Source: Rhodococcus sp. 14-2483-1-2 (lineage in GTDB: Bacteria; Actinomycetota; Actinomycetes; Mycobacteriales; Mycobacteriaceae). From it: DNA of 64,000 bases. The stretch spans positions 1 through 64,000 of the forward strand of contig NZ_NPFW01000008.1 in the NCBI RefSeq assembly GCF_002259405.1, in the 5' to 3' direction. The position numbers and the translations under genes are program-made. The notes under the pieces were generated by a model. That model ran no database searches. It saw nothing but the letters and a program-made list of their open reading frames with translations, and was not told where the DNA came from. Shown here piece by piece: positions 53,109-62,358 of the stretch (positions are counted from its first letter, which is position 1; each line of letters starts with the position of its first letter).

Positions 53109-55699
53109 TGGCGCACTCGGCCTCCAAACACTCGGTCGACGACAAGGCCCCACGTCGGGCCGCGTCGGGCAATCCCATGCGCAAGGTTTCGCTGAGAAAC
53201 CTTGCTGCACATAAGGTTCGCCTTGCTCTGACCGTGCTGTCCGTCGTGCTCGGCACGGCATTCGTCGCGGGTTCCTTCGTGTTCACCGATACCCTCCAGC
53301 GCACCTTCTCCTCCCTGTTCGCCGATACCGCGCAGGGCGCGGACGTTCGCGTGAGCCCCGAGGACGCACGCTCGTCCGGCCTACCGAACGAGGACATCGC
53401 GGCGATCTCGACGTTGCCGAACGTGCGCGCCGTGTCGCCGTACGTCGGCGGGCAGTTGGTGCTGCTCGGCTCGGACGGTGCCGCCGTACAGTCCGGCGGC
53501 GCACCGACCATCGGTGAGTCGTACCTCCCGGACGACCAAAGACTCGGTGATCCGACCACCTTCGTCGACGGTTCGGCTCCCACCGCTCCCGGTCAGGTCA
53601 CGATCAACGAAGGTGGTGCCGAGCGCGCGGGACTGAAGGTGGGCGACGCCACCCAGGTCCTCGTGCCGTCCAAGGGCATCACCGACGTCACGATCAGCGG
53701 AATCTATTCGACGGCAACCGAATCCGGTGGCTACATCGGAATCCAATTCGTGCAGAGCCAGGCGAACGAGCTGTTCACCGACGGTGCCCACGTGCAGTAC
53801 ATCGACGTCGCGGGCAACGATCTGGCCGCGCAAGGGCTGACCCAGAGCGATCTTCGCGACGAGATCGCCGCGGCGTTTCCCGATCTGAAGGTCCAGACCG
53901 CCGCGGACGTACAGGCCGAGACTCAGGCCGAGGTCGAGTCGGCACTGTCGTTCATCAACTACTTCCTGCTCGCCTTCGGCGGGATCGCCCTGCTGGTCGG
54001 CACCTTCATCATCTACAACACGTTCTCGATGATCGTCGCTCAGCGCGTCCGCGAACTGGCACTGCTGCGCGCCATCGGAGCCAGCCGCGGACAGGTCAGC
54101 CGATCGGTCGTCCTGGAAGCTCTGGTCGTAGGCGTCATCGGCAGCGTCCTCGGCTTCGTCGGCGGAGTAGGGCTGGCCTACGGGCTGCGGGCGCTGCTCA
54201 ACGCCTTCGACCTGGGCCTACCGTCGGGACCGCTGGCACTGGAGCCGCGCACCGTTGTCGTCGCGTTCGCCGTCGGCATCGTCGTCACCGTGCTGAGCGC
54301 GTACGCCCCGGCCCGGCGGGCGGCCAAGATTCCACCGGTCGCCGCGATGCGCGAGGAGTTCGCCTCTGCGGGCGACACGCTGCGCACCAGGACGTTCGTG
54401 GGCGTCGGCCTGGGAATCGCAGGCGCGGCCGCACTGATCATCGGCGCGCAGTCGACCGGCGGGGCGGCCGCTGCCACGGTCGGCGCGGGAGCCGTCGCGC
54501 TGATCGTCGCCACCGCACTGGCCGCGCCGTCGCTGTCACGGCCGGTGGTCGGCGCGCTCGGTGCAGTCATCACCCGTCCGTTCGGAGCGATCGGGCGCTT
54601 GGCCAGGACCAATTCGGTACGCAACCCGCGACGCACCGCGGCCACCGCCTTCGCCCTGATGCTCGGCCTCATGCTCGTCACCGTCATCGGCGTGCTCGGA
54701 TCCACTGCCAAGGCCAGCGTCGACTCACTCGTCGACACCGGCGTCGAGGCGGACTACATCCTCTCCGGTCCGCAGTCGATCGGCGTTCCGACCGGTGCCA
54801 CGACCGCTGCACAACAGGTGACCGGCGTGGACCGCACCGCGGTACTGCACCCGGTGTTCGTCACCATCGCGGGCCAGGAGGAGTACGGCGCCGCCATCGA
54901 CGGCTCTCCCGAGGGACTGCTCGAGCTGTCGATGGTCCAGGGCACGGCAGACCTGGACAGCGACGGATTCTCGGTGTCGGAAACCGAAGCGGCCAACCGC
55001 GGATGGACGGTCGGAACCGAGGTCACCTTCGACACCGTGGACGGGGCGTCGGTCCCCGTGACCGTCACCGGTGTGTTCACCGACAATCCGCTCATCGGGA
55101 ATTGGATCGTCTCGGGCGACATCTACCAGGAGGTGACGCCGTCCATCACCCGGTCCGACATCCTGGTTCTGATCAAGGCCACGCCTGGTACCGACCTGGA
55201 CACGCTGCGAACCGACCTCGAAGCCGCGACCACGCCGTTCGTCGTCGTCCAGGTTCAGGACGTCGAGGAGTTCAAGGGCAGCCAGGGTCAGCAGATCGAC
55301 ACCCTGCTCGCCGTGCTGTACGGATTGCTGGCACTGGCCGTCGTCATCGCCGTGCTCGGCATCGTCAACACGCTGGCCCTGTCGGTCGTGGAGAGGCGTC
55401 GGGAGATCGGCATGCTGCGGGCCATAGGAATGCAGCGTCCACAGGTTCGTCGCATCATCTATCTCGAGTCGCTGCTCATCGCACTGTTCGGCGCGATCGT
55501 GGGCGTCGTCCTCGGCATCGCGTTCGGGTGGGGATTCGTGCAGACTCTGCGCGACGAGGGCCTGGGCACCATGACCGTGCCGTGGGGCCAGGTGGTGGCG
55601 ATGCTGCTCGGATCGGCCGTCGTCGGTGTGTTGGCGGCGCTGTGGCCTGCGGTGCGAGCCGCACGCACGAAGCCGTTGGAGGCCATCGCGGACCTGTAG
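53108..55699 (+). CDS. FtsX-like ABC permease (MacB-type, duplicated)
   Basis: 863 aa from the ATG at 53108. Two FtsX units: a helix at ~40, an extracytoplasmic domain to ~285, three helices ~290-430, then two central helices (~435-480), a further helix (~520-540), a second extracytoplasmic domain and three helices at ~740-855. Such permeases extract or export lipoproteins, peptides or lipids. The overlap with the ATPase gene shows the pair acts together. Substrate unknown. Confidence 0.9.
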   Translation: MAHSASKHSVDDKAPRRAASGNPMRKVSLRNLAAHKVRLALTVLSVVLGTAFVAGSFVFTDTLQRTFSSLFADTAQGADVRVSPEDARSSGLPNEDIAAISTLPNVRAVSPYVGGQLVLLGSDGAAVQSGGAPTIGESYLPDDQRLGDPTTFVDGSAPTAPGQVTINEGGAERAGLKVGDATQVLVPSKGITDVTISGIYSTATESGGYIGIQFVQSQANELFTDGAHVQYIDVAGNDLAAQGLTQSDLRDEIAAAFPDLKVQTAADVQAETQAEVESALSFINYFLLAFGGIALLVGTFIIYNTFSMIVAQRVRELALLRAIGASRGQVSRSVVLEALVVGVIGSVLGFVGGVGLAYGLRALLNAFDLGLPSGPLALEPRTVVVAFAVGIVVTVLSAYAPARRAAKIPPVAAMREEFASAGDTLRTRTFVGVGLGIAGAAALIIGAQSTGGAAAATVGAGAVALIVATALAAPSLSRPVVGALGAVITRPFGAIGRLARTNSVRNPRRTAATAFALMLGLMLVTVIGVLGSTAKASVDSLVDTGVEADYILSGPQSIGVPTGATTAAQQVTGVDRTAVLHPVFVTIAGQEEYGAAIDGSPEGLLELSMVQGTADLDSDGFSVSETEAANRGWTVGTEVTFDTVDGASVPVTVTGVFTDNPLIGNWIVSGDIYQEVTPSITRSDILVLIKATPGTDLDTLRTDLEAATTPFVVVQVQDVEEFKGSQGQQIDTLLAVLYGLLALAVVIAVLGIVNTLALSVVERRREIGMLRAIGMQRPQVRRIIYLESLLIALFGAIVGVVLGIAFGWGFVQTLRDEGLGTMTVPWGQVVAMLLGSAVVGVLAALWPAVRAARTKPLEAIADL

Positions 55700-55717
55700 G
55701 GACAGGCCCGAAACAGA

Positions 55718-55764
55718 CCGGGCATTCCGCAACGTCACCCGATTGTTGTGGAATGTCCGGTTTT
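55718..55764 (+). terminator. Intrinsic terminator after the ABC pair
   Basis: CCGGGCATTCCGCAAC (55718-55733) pairs with 55745-55760 (14 of 16), followed by TTTT. A clear rho-independent terminator. Confidence 0.82.
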
Positions 55765-55800
55765 CCGCTTGCGTTAAAAGGCCATGCGCGTCTACCTTTG

Positions 55801-55847
55801 AGTCGGTAAAACAGTCTCAGAGACGGTTTGTGAGTCACAAACCGACT
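55801..55847 (+). promoter_or_regulatory. Nested dyads upstream of the NRPS-like gene
   Basis: Three overlapping inverted repeats: a 10+1+10 palindrome at 55824-55844 (arms CGGTTTGTGA / TCACAAACCG); AGTCGGT (55801-55807) with ACCGACT (55841-55847); and GTCTC-A-GAGAC (55814-55824). They lie 36-82 bp before the start at 55883. Likely a complex operator, or an RNA structure in the 5' leader. No regulator gene is adjacent. Confidence 0.65.
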
Positions 55848-55882
55848 CCGTCATCACGGGTCGGGCTCGTGCAAGGAGAATC

Positions 55883-58456
55883 ATGTCGATTCAGGACATC
55901 GATGCGCCGACCCGACTTTCTCTGGCCCCGCTGTGCCGGCCCGAACGCCGCGACACCCTGATGGCCCGCTACCGCGAGGTGGCTCACGCCCTGCCCGATG
56001 CCGTCGCCCTCGACGTCGACGGCACCTCGCTGACCTTCGACGAGCTCCTCCACCGCGCCTACTCTCTGGCTCGCAAGATCGCCACTCTCTTCCCCGCCGA
56101 TTCTCGGCCGCTCGCCGTGGACACCGACGCAACGACGAATTCGATCGTGCTGATGCTGGCCGTCGTCGCCGCGGGCCATCCCCTGGTGCCGCTCGACCCC
56201 ATGCTTCCGGCCGAGCGCCGCGCCACGATCATCGACCAAGCAGCCGCGACGGCGATCGACTCCGCCACCGTGGCCGCCGCCATGGACTCCTGTGTTCCGC
56301 TGCCGACACTGTCGGGCGACCACACCGCGGTGATCAACTACACCTCGGGATCCACCGGCACCGCCAAGGGCGTGATCCTGAGCCACCGCATGTGCCTGAC
56401 CAAGGCATACGAGGTTGCCAACGCGTTGGCACTGAGCCCACACGACCGCGTCGGAAACTCGCTTCCGGTCAGCTTCGGTGCCGGCTTGAACACGTTGTTC
56501 GCCGGCCTGCTCAGCGGCGCCGCCGTGCACTGCCGCGACCCCAGGTCGGGTGTCCCCAGCAGCACCGTCGAGTGGACTGCCGCGCATTCCCTGACGACGC
56601 TGCACTGCTCGTCGTCGCTGCTGCGCGCAGTCTCCGCAGTCGATCACGGACCCACCGAACACGCAGCAGGCGGGCGCGGGGCCGTACCGACGCTGCGGGT
56701 GGTCATCACGTACGGGGAATCCCTGCACTCCGACGATGCCGACGGCTTCCGGCGGCGGTTCGACAGCCGAGCGACGGTGGTCAACTGGTACGCGACCACC
56801 GAGGCCGGTGCCGTCGCCTACGGCGAATTCCCGCTCGAGCGAGCGCTGCCGTCGGGCTTTCTCCCCGCAGGCAGACCCATCCCGGGCAAGCTCGTCGAGG
56901 TCGTCGCCTCCGACGGTTCGACGTGTGCACCCGACGTGATCGGCGAAGTACGGGTGACGTCGAGCTGCTTGGCCGACGGTTACCTCGGCGGTGCCGGTCT
57001 GGACTCCCAACGATTCGCCGCGCTCGGCGACGGTCTGTTCCGGTACCGCACCGGCGATCTGGGACGACTCGACGAACACGGGACACTGCATCTGGCGGGA
57101 CGCATCGACGACGCCGTCAAGGTGCGTGGCTACCTGGTGGAGCCGGCCGAGGTCGAGGCAGCGCTGCGCGCCATGCCGGAGATCGACGACGCAGCGGTGA
57201 TCGGCAGGACCTCCGGCACCGATACCGACCTGGTCGCCTACGTGTGTTCGGCTCGTTCCGGTTGGCGACCCTCCGTGGGCGAGATCAGAGCGTCACTGCG
57301 CCGGACGTTGCCGGAATGGATGGTGCCCACCCACATCGTCGCGCTCGACGCGATGCCGCGAAACGAACGCGGCAAGCTCGACCGAAGTGCACTGCCCGAG
57401 CCCGCCGATCGACGCGTCGAGCGGACGGCAGTCGGCCCGACCGAGTACATCGTGGCCGAGGCCGCGCGCACCGCGATCGGGCTGGACACGATCGGCCGGG
57501 ACGAGGATTTCCTGGCGCTGGGCGGCAACTCGCTGACCACCACGGCGATGCTTGCCCAACTTCGCGAGAGCCTGAAGATCGATCTGACGCCGGAGGATGT
57601 GTTCGCGGCGACCACTGTTCGAGCGCTGGCCGTGACAGTCGATGCCCGCCTCGAGGACGCGGCAACTGCGCGTCGGCGCACGACCGGCGAACACGATGTG
57701 CTCGTGCCGCTGCGCACGGAGGGAAGCAAGGCACCGATCTTCCTGGTCGGCGGAGCAGGCGTCGGTGCGATGGCGTTTCTGAATCTCGTCAAACACATCG
57801 ACGACGACCGCCCCGTGTATGCACTGCAGGCGCACGGCCGCGGCAAGCGCGGACGCCCGGACCGCACGATTCGGCGAACCGCGAAGCGCTACGTCGACGC
57901 TGTTCGCACGGTCCAGCCCGAGGGCCCGTTCCATCTGGTCGGTCATTCGCTCGGTGGCTGGATTGCCATCGCGATGGCGGAGGAGATCCGAGACTCCGGC
58001 CTCGGAACTCCCCACCTGCTGCTCCTCGACACGCGACTGTTTCGGCATCTGCTGGACAGGTTGCCCGGGGGTCGCGAAGTTCCGGCTGCTCCGCCGGCTC
58101 AGACGCGCGAAGACGCAGGCTTCCACCTCGGCCGCATCGGCACCGCTGCCCTCTGGCTACGGATGCAGTTCGCCGGGTTGCTGCGGTACCCGACGACGAT
58201 GGAATGGTTGGTTTTCGCAAGCATCGGGTACGTGGCGTTGAACAAGCACGTGCCGACACCATGGTCGGGTCCGATGACCGTGGTTCGCACAGCAGAGAAC
58301 GTGAAAGATCTCGAGTCGTGGCAGACCGTCGGTCGTGGTGAGTTGACCTTCGTCGACATCTCCGGGGATCACGTCGACATGTTGCGTGAACCGATGGCCG
58401 CGCACTTGGCCGAGACGATCACGAACACCTTCGACGACGCGGGCCTCGCACGCTGA
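55883..58456 (+). CDS. NRPS-like enzyme, adenylation-carrier-thioesterase (A-T-TE)
   Basis: 857 aa. Adenylation domain ~1-500 with A3 YTSGSTGTAKGV, A5 NWYATTEAG, A7 YRTGDLGR, A8 GRIDDAVKVRGYLVEPAEVE and A10 NERGKLDR; carrier domain with phosphopantetheine Ser ~549 in LGGNSL; alpha/beta-hydrolase thioesterase ~600-850 with Ser ~689 in GHSLGG and His near GDHVDM. No condensation domain, as in enzymes that activate one acid and dimerise or release it. RBS AAGGAG. Product unknown. An alpha/beta hydrolase gene follows 99 bp downstream. Confidence 0.9.
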   Translation: MSIQDIDAPTRLSLAPLCRPERRDTLMARYREVAHALPDAVALDVDGTSLTFDELLHRAYSLARKIATLFPADSRPLAVDTDATTNSIVLMLAVVAAGHPLVPLDPMLPAERRATIIDQAAATAIDSATVAAAMDSCVPLPTLSGDHTAVINYTSGSTGTAKGVILSHRMCLTKAYEVANALALSPHDRVGNSLPVSFGAGLNTLFAGLLSGAAVHCRDPRSGVPSSTVEWTAAHSLTTLHCSSSLLRAVSAVDHGPTEHAAGGRGAVPTLRVVITYGESLHSDDADGFRRRFDSRATVVNWYATTEAGAVAYGEFPLERALPSGFLPAGRPIPGKLVEVVASDGSTCAPDVIGEVRVTSSCLADGYLGGAGLDSQRFAALGDGLFRYRTGDLGRLDEHGTLHLAGRIDDAVKVRGYLVEPAEVEAALRAMPEIDDAAVIGRTSGTDTDLVAYVCSARSGWRPSVGEIRASLRRTLPEWMVPTHIVALDAMPRNERGKLDRSALPEPADRRVERTAVGPTEYIVAEAARTAIGLDTIGRDEDFLALGGNSLTTTAMLAQLRESLKIDLTPEDVFAATTVRALAVTVDARLEDAATARRRTTGEHDVLVPLRTEGSKAPIFLVGGAGVGAMAFLNLVKHIDDDRPVYALQAHGRGKRGRPDRTIRRTAKRYVDAVRTVQPEGPFHLVGHSLGGWIAIAMAEEIRDSGLGTPHLLLLDTRLFRHLLDRLPGGREVPAAPPAQTREDAGFHLGRIGTAALWLRMQFAGLLRYPTTMEWLVFASIGYVALNKHVPTPWSGPMTVVRTAENVKDLESWQTVGRGELTFVDISGDHVDMLREPMAAHLAETITNTFDDAGLAR

Positions 58457-58555
58457 CCGACGGTCTGTCGCAGTGTCGGCTCAGCTTGTACGTTTGTGCC
58501 TACGGCTCACCGAGCCGCGCGACGACCCGGGAATCACACGACGAGGAGGTCGACC

Positions 58556-59470
58556 ATGAGTTCATCGTACGAATTGCAGTCGGTAGAACTACACAAGGAC
58601 GTCCTGCGATACGTGGATATGGGCGACGGCCCGCCCGTGATTCTGGTGCACGGCCTGCTGGGATCGCATCGGTCCTGGGGCCCGCAGCTCGAACGTCTGT
58701 CGCACAAATTTCGGGTCATCGCGCCCGACCTGTTCGGGCACGGAGACTCCGACAAGCCGACCGGCGACTACTCGCTGAGTTCGCACGCGGCCACCATTCG
58801 CGACCTGATGGACCACCTGAACATCGACTCCGCACCGATGGTCGGTCATTCTCTCGGCGGCGGCATCGTCATGCAGCTGACGTATCTCTTTCCCGAGCGA
58901 GTCGATCGCCTGGCGCTGGTCAGCAGCGGCGGCCTCGGTCCGGAGGTGAGCCTGGTGCTCAAGGCAGCGACGCTGCCCGGCAGTGAGCTGGTGTTGCCAC
59001 TGCTCGCATCGGACTGGTTCCGTAGGAATACCGAAAGCGCGCTGGCGCAGTTGGGCAAATGGGGTCTGCCGGTCGCGCCGGGACCCAGCATGGCCGAGAC
59101 CTGGAGGTCGTTCCGGTCGGTCGCAGACCGCTCCACCCGTGGGGCGTTCCTGGCGTCGACGCGGGCCGTGGTGGGCCCGCGGGGGCAGACGGTCAGCGCG
59201 AAGCAACACTTCGAGAAGTTCGAGTCCATTCCGTCGCTGCTGGTCTGGGGCGGCAAGGACCGGATGATTCCCGCCAAGCACGCCGACAACATTCGACGCG
59301 AGGTTCCGAACAGTCGCGTCGAGATCTTTCCCGACGCCGGCCACTTTCCCCAGCTCGACGAGCCGGACTTCTTCTTCCGACTGCTCGACGAATTTCTGGA
59401 CTCCAACCGGACCGAGAAGAGCGCGCCTGCGGCGATCACCCCGGCGGCTGTTCCGTTGCAGCACCCGTGA
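58556..59470 (+). CDS. Alpha/beta hydrolase
   Basis: 304 aa from the ATG at 58556, behind GAGGAGG; the longer frame from 58496 lacks an RBS. Oxyanion region HGLLGSHRSW, nucleophile GHSLGGG (Ser ~117), acid in WGGKDRMIP and DAGHFPQ. Substrate unknown; related to mycobacterial lipase/epoxide hydrolase-like proteins. GTGA overlap couples it to the LON-domain gene. Confidence 0.85.
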   Translation: MSSSYELQSVELHKDVLRYVDMGDGPPVILVHGLLGSHRSWGPQLERLSHKFRVIAPDLFGHGDSDKPTGDYSLSSHAATIRDLMDHLNIDSAPMVGHSLGGGIVMQLTYLFPERVDRLALVSSGGLGPEVSLVLKAATLPGSELVLPLLASDWFRRNTESALAQLGKWGLPVAPGPSMAETWRSFRSVADRSTRGAFLASTRAVVGPRGQTVSAKQHFEKFESIPSLLVWGGKDRMIPAKHADNIRREVPNSRVEIFPDAGHFPQLDEPDFFFRLLDEFLDSNRTEKSAPAAITPAAVPLQHP

Positions 59471-60105
59471 GCGTGACACCGATGTTCCCGCTCGGCAGCG
59501 TGCTGCTCCCCGGCGAACGACTACCACTGCACATCTTCGAGCCGCGCTACCAAGCTCTGGTGCACGACTGCCTGAAGCAGGACGACCCGAGCTTCGGCGT
59601 GGTTCTCATCGCGCGTGGGCACGAAGCCGGCGGCGGCGACGTCCGGCACGATGTGGCCACGACCGCACACATCATCGGTCACGAGTCCATCGGCGACGGC
59701 CGCTATCTACTCGAATGCGTCGGCGGTGAACGGATCAGGATCGACGCCTGGCTGCCGGACGACCCGTACCCACTGGCCGACGTTCGAGCATGGCCGGACG
59801 AAGACACGGACGCGATGATCGCAGACACCGAATTCGACGCCACCTGGGCGCGGATCGAGGATCTCTACGAACTGATCGGCCGACTCGAATCGGCGGAGAA
59901 CGTTGCCACACCCGGTGTTCCGGACTTCCTGGGCCTGCCGATCTCGGCCGCCGAGAAGATCTGGTCGCTGGCAGCACTGATTCCGATGGGTCAGTCCGAT
60001 CGACTCGACATCCTGTCCGCGCCGGACGCCAGAGCACGCATGACCGCTCTCGACGACGCCATCGAGAATGTCACCGCCGTCGTGCAATTCCGATTGCAAC
60101 CCTGA
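59467..60105 (+). CDS. Stand-alone LON substrate-binding domain protein
   Basis: 212 aa from the GTG at 59467. Starts MFPLGSVLLPGERLPLHIFEPRYQALVHDCL, the classic LON N-domain pattern, with the beta segment and the C-terminal helix bundle (AAEKIWSLAALIPMGQSDRLDIL). No ATPase or peptidase domain. Such proteins are common in actinobacteria; role uncertain, possibly substrate binding. Coupled by 4-bp overlap to the hydrolase. Confidence 0.87.
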   Translation: MSVTPMFPLGSVLLPGERLPLHIFEPRYQALVHDCLKQDDPSFGVVLIARGHEAGGGDVRHDVATTAHIIGHESIGDGRYLLECVGGERIRIDAWLPDDPYPLADVRAWPDEDTDAMIADTEFDATWARIEDLYELIGRLESAENVATPGVPDFLGLPISAAEKIWSLAALIPMGQSDRLDILSAPDARARMTALDDAIENVTAVVQFRLQP

Positions 60106-60113
60106 GACAGAAA

Positions 60114-60152
60114 CACGTCAGGCCCGACATCATCGATGTCGGGCCTGACGTG
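60114..60152. terminator. Perfect 18-bp-stem bidirectional terminator
   Basis: CACGTCAGGCCCGACATC (60114-60131) pairs at all 18 positions with 60135-60152; 3-nt loop. Serves both the LON-domain operon (plus) and the tRNA gene (minus). Confidence 0.9.
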
Positions 60153-60157
60153 CGTAG

Positions 60158-60231
60158 TAGCGGGGACAGGATTTGAACCTGCGACCTCTGGGTTATGAGC
60201 CCAGCGAGCTACCGAGCTGCTCCACCCCGCG
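60158..60231 (-). tRNA. tRNA-fMet (initiator), anticodon CAT
   Basis: 74 nt, minus strand. Anticodon loop CTCATAA on a stem with three consecutive G-C pairs (GGG/CCC), and a C1/U72 mismatch at the acceptor end: both are initiator hallmarks. D-loop GCTCGGTAGCTC and T-arm GGTTCAAATCC are present; CCA not encoded. The plus-strand frame across it (from 60173) is not a gene. Confidence 0.95.
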
Positions 60232-60310
60232 TCGGGTGTTCACCACGCTACATGCCATCTCGGCAGTCTCCCAATCGCCAGGTCAGCCGCAGGCTCTACG
60301 GTTCCGAAGT

Positions 60311-61090
60311 ATGACCACCGCGCTTTCTCCCGTCCTGACCTTTCCGCACGCCGGCGTCGCGCAGATCACGCTGAGCAACCCACCGGTCAATGCACTGACC
60401 CGTCCGGCGACGCGGCGACTGCGCGCCCTCCTTCTCGAGTTGATCGACGATGCTGCGGTCCGAGCGGTCGTTCTCACCGGCGACCGGGTGTTCAGTGCCG
60501 GCTCGGACATCTCCGAGATGCCCGAGATGCAGGACGGCGGTGACGTACTCGCCCGCAAGAGCATTCTCGAGAACGCCACCCTCGAGATGCTCGACGATCT
60601 ACCGCTGCCCACGGTCGCGGCAATCGACGGATTCGCGTTGGGCGGCGGCCTCGAACTGGCGCTGTGCTGCGATCTCGTCGTCGCCGACGAGGGGGCTCGA
60701 CTCGGACTCCCGGAAATCGACCTCGGTGTGATCCCCAGCAGCGGCGGGTCCATGCGTGCGCTGCGGCGGGTCGGTCAGGCGCGCGCCGCCGAACTGGTGT
60801 TGCTCGGCGAGCCCATCCCGGCCGAGACCGCTCTGGAGTGGGGCCTGATCAATCGAGTCGCTCCGCGCGGACAGTCCTTGTCGGTGGCACTGGGATTGGC
60901 GCAGGCGCTGGCGCGAAAATCACGCTCTGCTGTTCGGGCGAACAAGCGCGCCCTCGCGCTCACGTTCGGCGAGTCCCCAGGCCTGCCCGCACGACGGGCA
61001 TTGCCGGTGTTCGAGGAGGCGTTCGAGTCGGCCGACGGCAAGGAAGGCGTGCGCGCCTTCCTTGCCAAGGAGTCACCCGAGTTCGGATAG
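60311..61090 (+). CDS. Enoyl-CoA hydratase/isomerase family protein
   Basis: 259 aa from the ATG at 60311; the frame upstream runs through the tRNA gene. Crotonase fold with oxyanion-hole segments FSAGSDISEM and GFALGGGLELALCCDLVVADE; a Glu is at the first catalytic position (LPEIDLGVIP). Acts on an acyl-CoA in fatty acid or related catabolism. TACGGT (60297-60302) 8 nt upstream suggests a leaderless transcript. End overlaps the convergent DUF998 gene by 18 bp. Confidence 0.87.
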   Translation: MTTALSPVLTFPHAGVAQITLSNPPVNALTRPATRRLRALLLELIDDAAVRAVVLTGDRVFSAGSDISEMPEMQDGGDVLARKSILENATLEMLDDLPLPTVAAIDGFALGGGLELALCCDLVVADEGARLGLPEIDLGVIPSSGGSMRALRRVGQARAAELVLLGEPIPAETALEWGLINRVAPRGQSLSVALGLAQALARKSRSAVRANKRALALTFGESPGLPARRALPVFEEAFESADGKEGVRAFLAKESPEFG

Positions 61091-61705
61091 GCGGCGCTTG
61101 ACCAGAATCGTTGCGCCGGTGACGATCTCCCATCCGATGATGGTGTAGACCGAGATGCGCTCGAATGTTCCGCCGCCGAGGATTCCGGTGTCGGCGAGAA
61201 ACAGCGCCAGCCCCACCAGTCCTGCCACTCCTGCAGTCGCACTGCCCACGGTGTACCAACGCGGCGCACCGACGCGGCCGCCGTATCGTCCCGCGGCCAG
61301 AAGCACCAGATTGCCGCCGACGATCGCCATGCCTGCACCCACCGCATGGGGCGTCGATGCCCCGTCGACCGAGGCGTGGGCGAGCCCGACGACGATGCTG
61401 CCGACACCGTGCACAACGGAGGTGCCGGCCACGATCCACCGCGCCCGGCCTTCGAAGAGCACGGACAGTCCCAGCCCCGCCAGGAGGAACAACGTGCCGT
61501 CGACGACGAAGCCGGTGTTCATCACCGCGTGCAGCGGCGAGATGTCGGGGATTCCGAGGTCGCTGATGTTGTTGCGGGCGTAGCTGTACGGCCGGTCCGT
61601 CCACCCGAGCGCGGCCACGGCTTCGGCGGCCAGATACGTCACCCCGCCGACGAGGAAGGCTCCGGCTGCCAGGACGGTAGTTCTCTTCACAGCTGCATGA
61701 CCCAT
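61073..61705 (-). CDS. DUF998 membrane protein
   Basis: 210 aa from the ATG at 61705. About six membrane helices; after the first helix there is RPYSYARNNISDLG, the conserved N-x-ISDLG signature of DUF998. Function unknown. The longer frame to 61762 crosses a copy of the dispersed repeat and is not favoured. Confidence 0.8.
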   Translation of the reverse strand: MGHAAVKRTTVLAAGAFLVGGVTYLAAEAVAALGWTDRPYSYARNNISDLGIPDISPLHAVMNTGFVVDGTLFLLAGLGLSVLFEGRARWIVAGTSVVHGVGSIVVGLAHASVDGASTPHAVGAGMAIVGGNLVLLAAGRYGGRVGAPRWYTVGSATAGVAGLVGLALFLADTGILGGGTFERISVYTIIGWEIVTGATILVKRRLSELG

Positions 61706-61723
61706 CTCGGCTCGACCCCGATG

Positions 61724-61746
61724 GGTCATTTCGCAGGCTCCACTCC
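61724..61746 (-). repeat. Dispersed repeat, divergent copy
   Basis: About 20 of 23 positions match the copy at 25064-25086 (core CGCAGGCTCC). Lies between the DUF998 and TetR genes. Confidence 0.6.
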
Positions 61747-61768
61747 CGGAGCCCCGATACACCCGTCG

Positions 61769-61786
61769 TGTACCGATTGGTACAGT
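61769..61786 (+). promoter_or_regulatory. TetR operator overlapping a -10
   Basis: TGTACC-GATT-GGTACA (61769-61784) is a perfect palindrome overlapping the -10-like TACAGT (61781-61786) that precedes the ATG at 61795 by 8 nt. Autorepression is the simplest reading. Confidence 0.68.
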
Positions 61787-61794
61787 ACCGGCTC

Positions 61795-62358
61795 ATGAGC
61801 GATCGCCACGACGTGGTGCCGGTACTCGCAGGGGTGTTCCGCGACCACGGATTCGACGGGTCGACCCTCGCGGTCATCAGCAAACAGACCGGCCTGGGGA
61901 AAGGTAGCCTCTACCACTACTTTCCGCGTGGAAAGCAGGAGATGGCCGAGGCCGTCCTCGACGACGTCGAGCAGTGGTTCCACCACAACGTGTTCGAGCC
62001 CTTGCGACACGGCACCGATGCCGCGTCGACCACACACGAGATGTTCGAGCAGACCGCGCGATACTTCCGGTCCAATCGTCTGGTGTGCCTGTTCGGAGCG
62101 TTCACGCTCGGTCTCGAACGTGCGGTGTTCTCGGGCCGCGTCGCAGCGCATTTCACCCACTGGATCGACGCACTCACGCCGGTACTGCGCCGGCTGGGAC
62201 ACGGCGACTCGGCAGCCGAACTGGCCGAGGAGATCGTGGCCGGGATTCAGGGCGCGTTGGTGCTCTCACGCGCCTCGGACGATGCAACGCGGTTCGATCG
62301 ACTGCTGGCACGCCTGGAAGCCTCGGCAGCACGGGTGCCTGCGGGGGTGCACGTATGA
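61795..62358 (+). CDS. TetR-family regulator
   Basis: 187 aa from the ATG at 61795; the GTG at 61768 lies in the operator and is not used. HTH VPVLAGVFRDHGFDGSTLAVISKQTGLGKGSLYHYFPRGKQEM. C-terminal domain of the TetR_C_33/LmrA-YxaF-like kind. Its stop overlaps the ABC1 kinase start (ATGA), so both are one unit and the regulator probably controls the kinase gene. Confidence 0.87.
   Translation: MSDRHDVVPVLAGVFRDHGFDGSTLAVISKQTGLGKGSLYHYFPRGKQEMAEAVLDDVEQWFHHNVFEPLRHGTDAASTTHEMFEQTARYFRSNRLVCLFGAFTLGLERAVFSGRVAAHFTHWIDALTPVLRRLGHGDSAAELAEEIVAGIQGALVLSRASDDATRFDRLLARLEASAARVPAGVHV

Noticed and set aside
60173-60310. N-terminal extension of the enoyl-CoA hydratase frame
   Set aside because: It runs antisense through the tRNA-fMet gene; the ATG at 60311 with an upstream -10 gives a normal-length enzyme.
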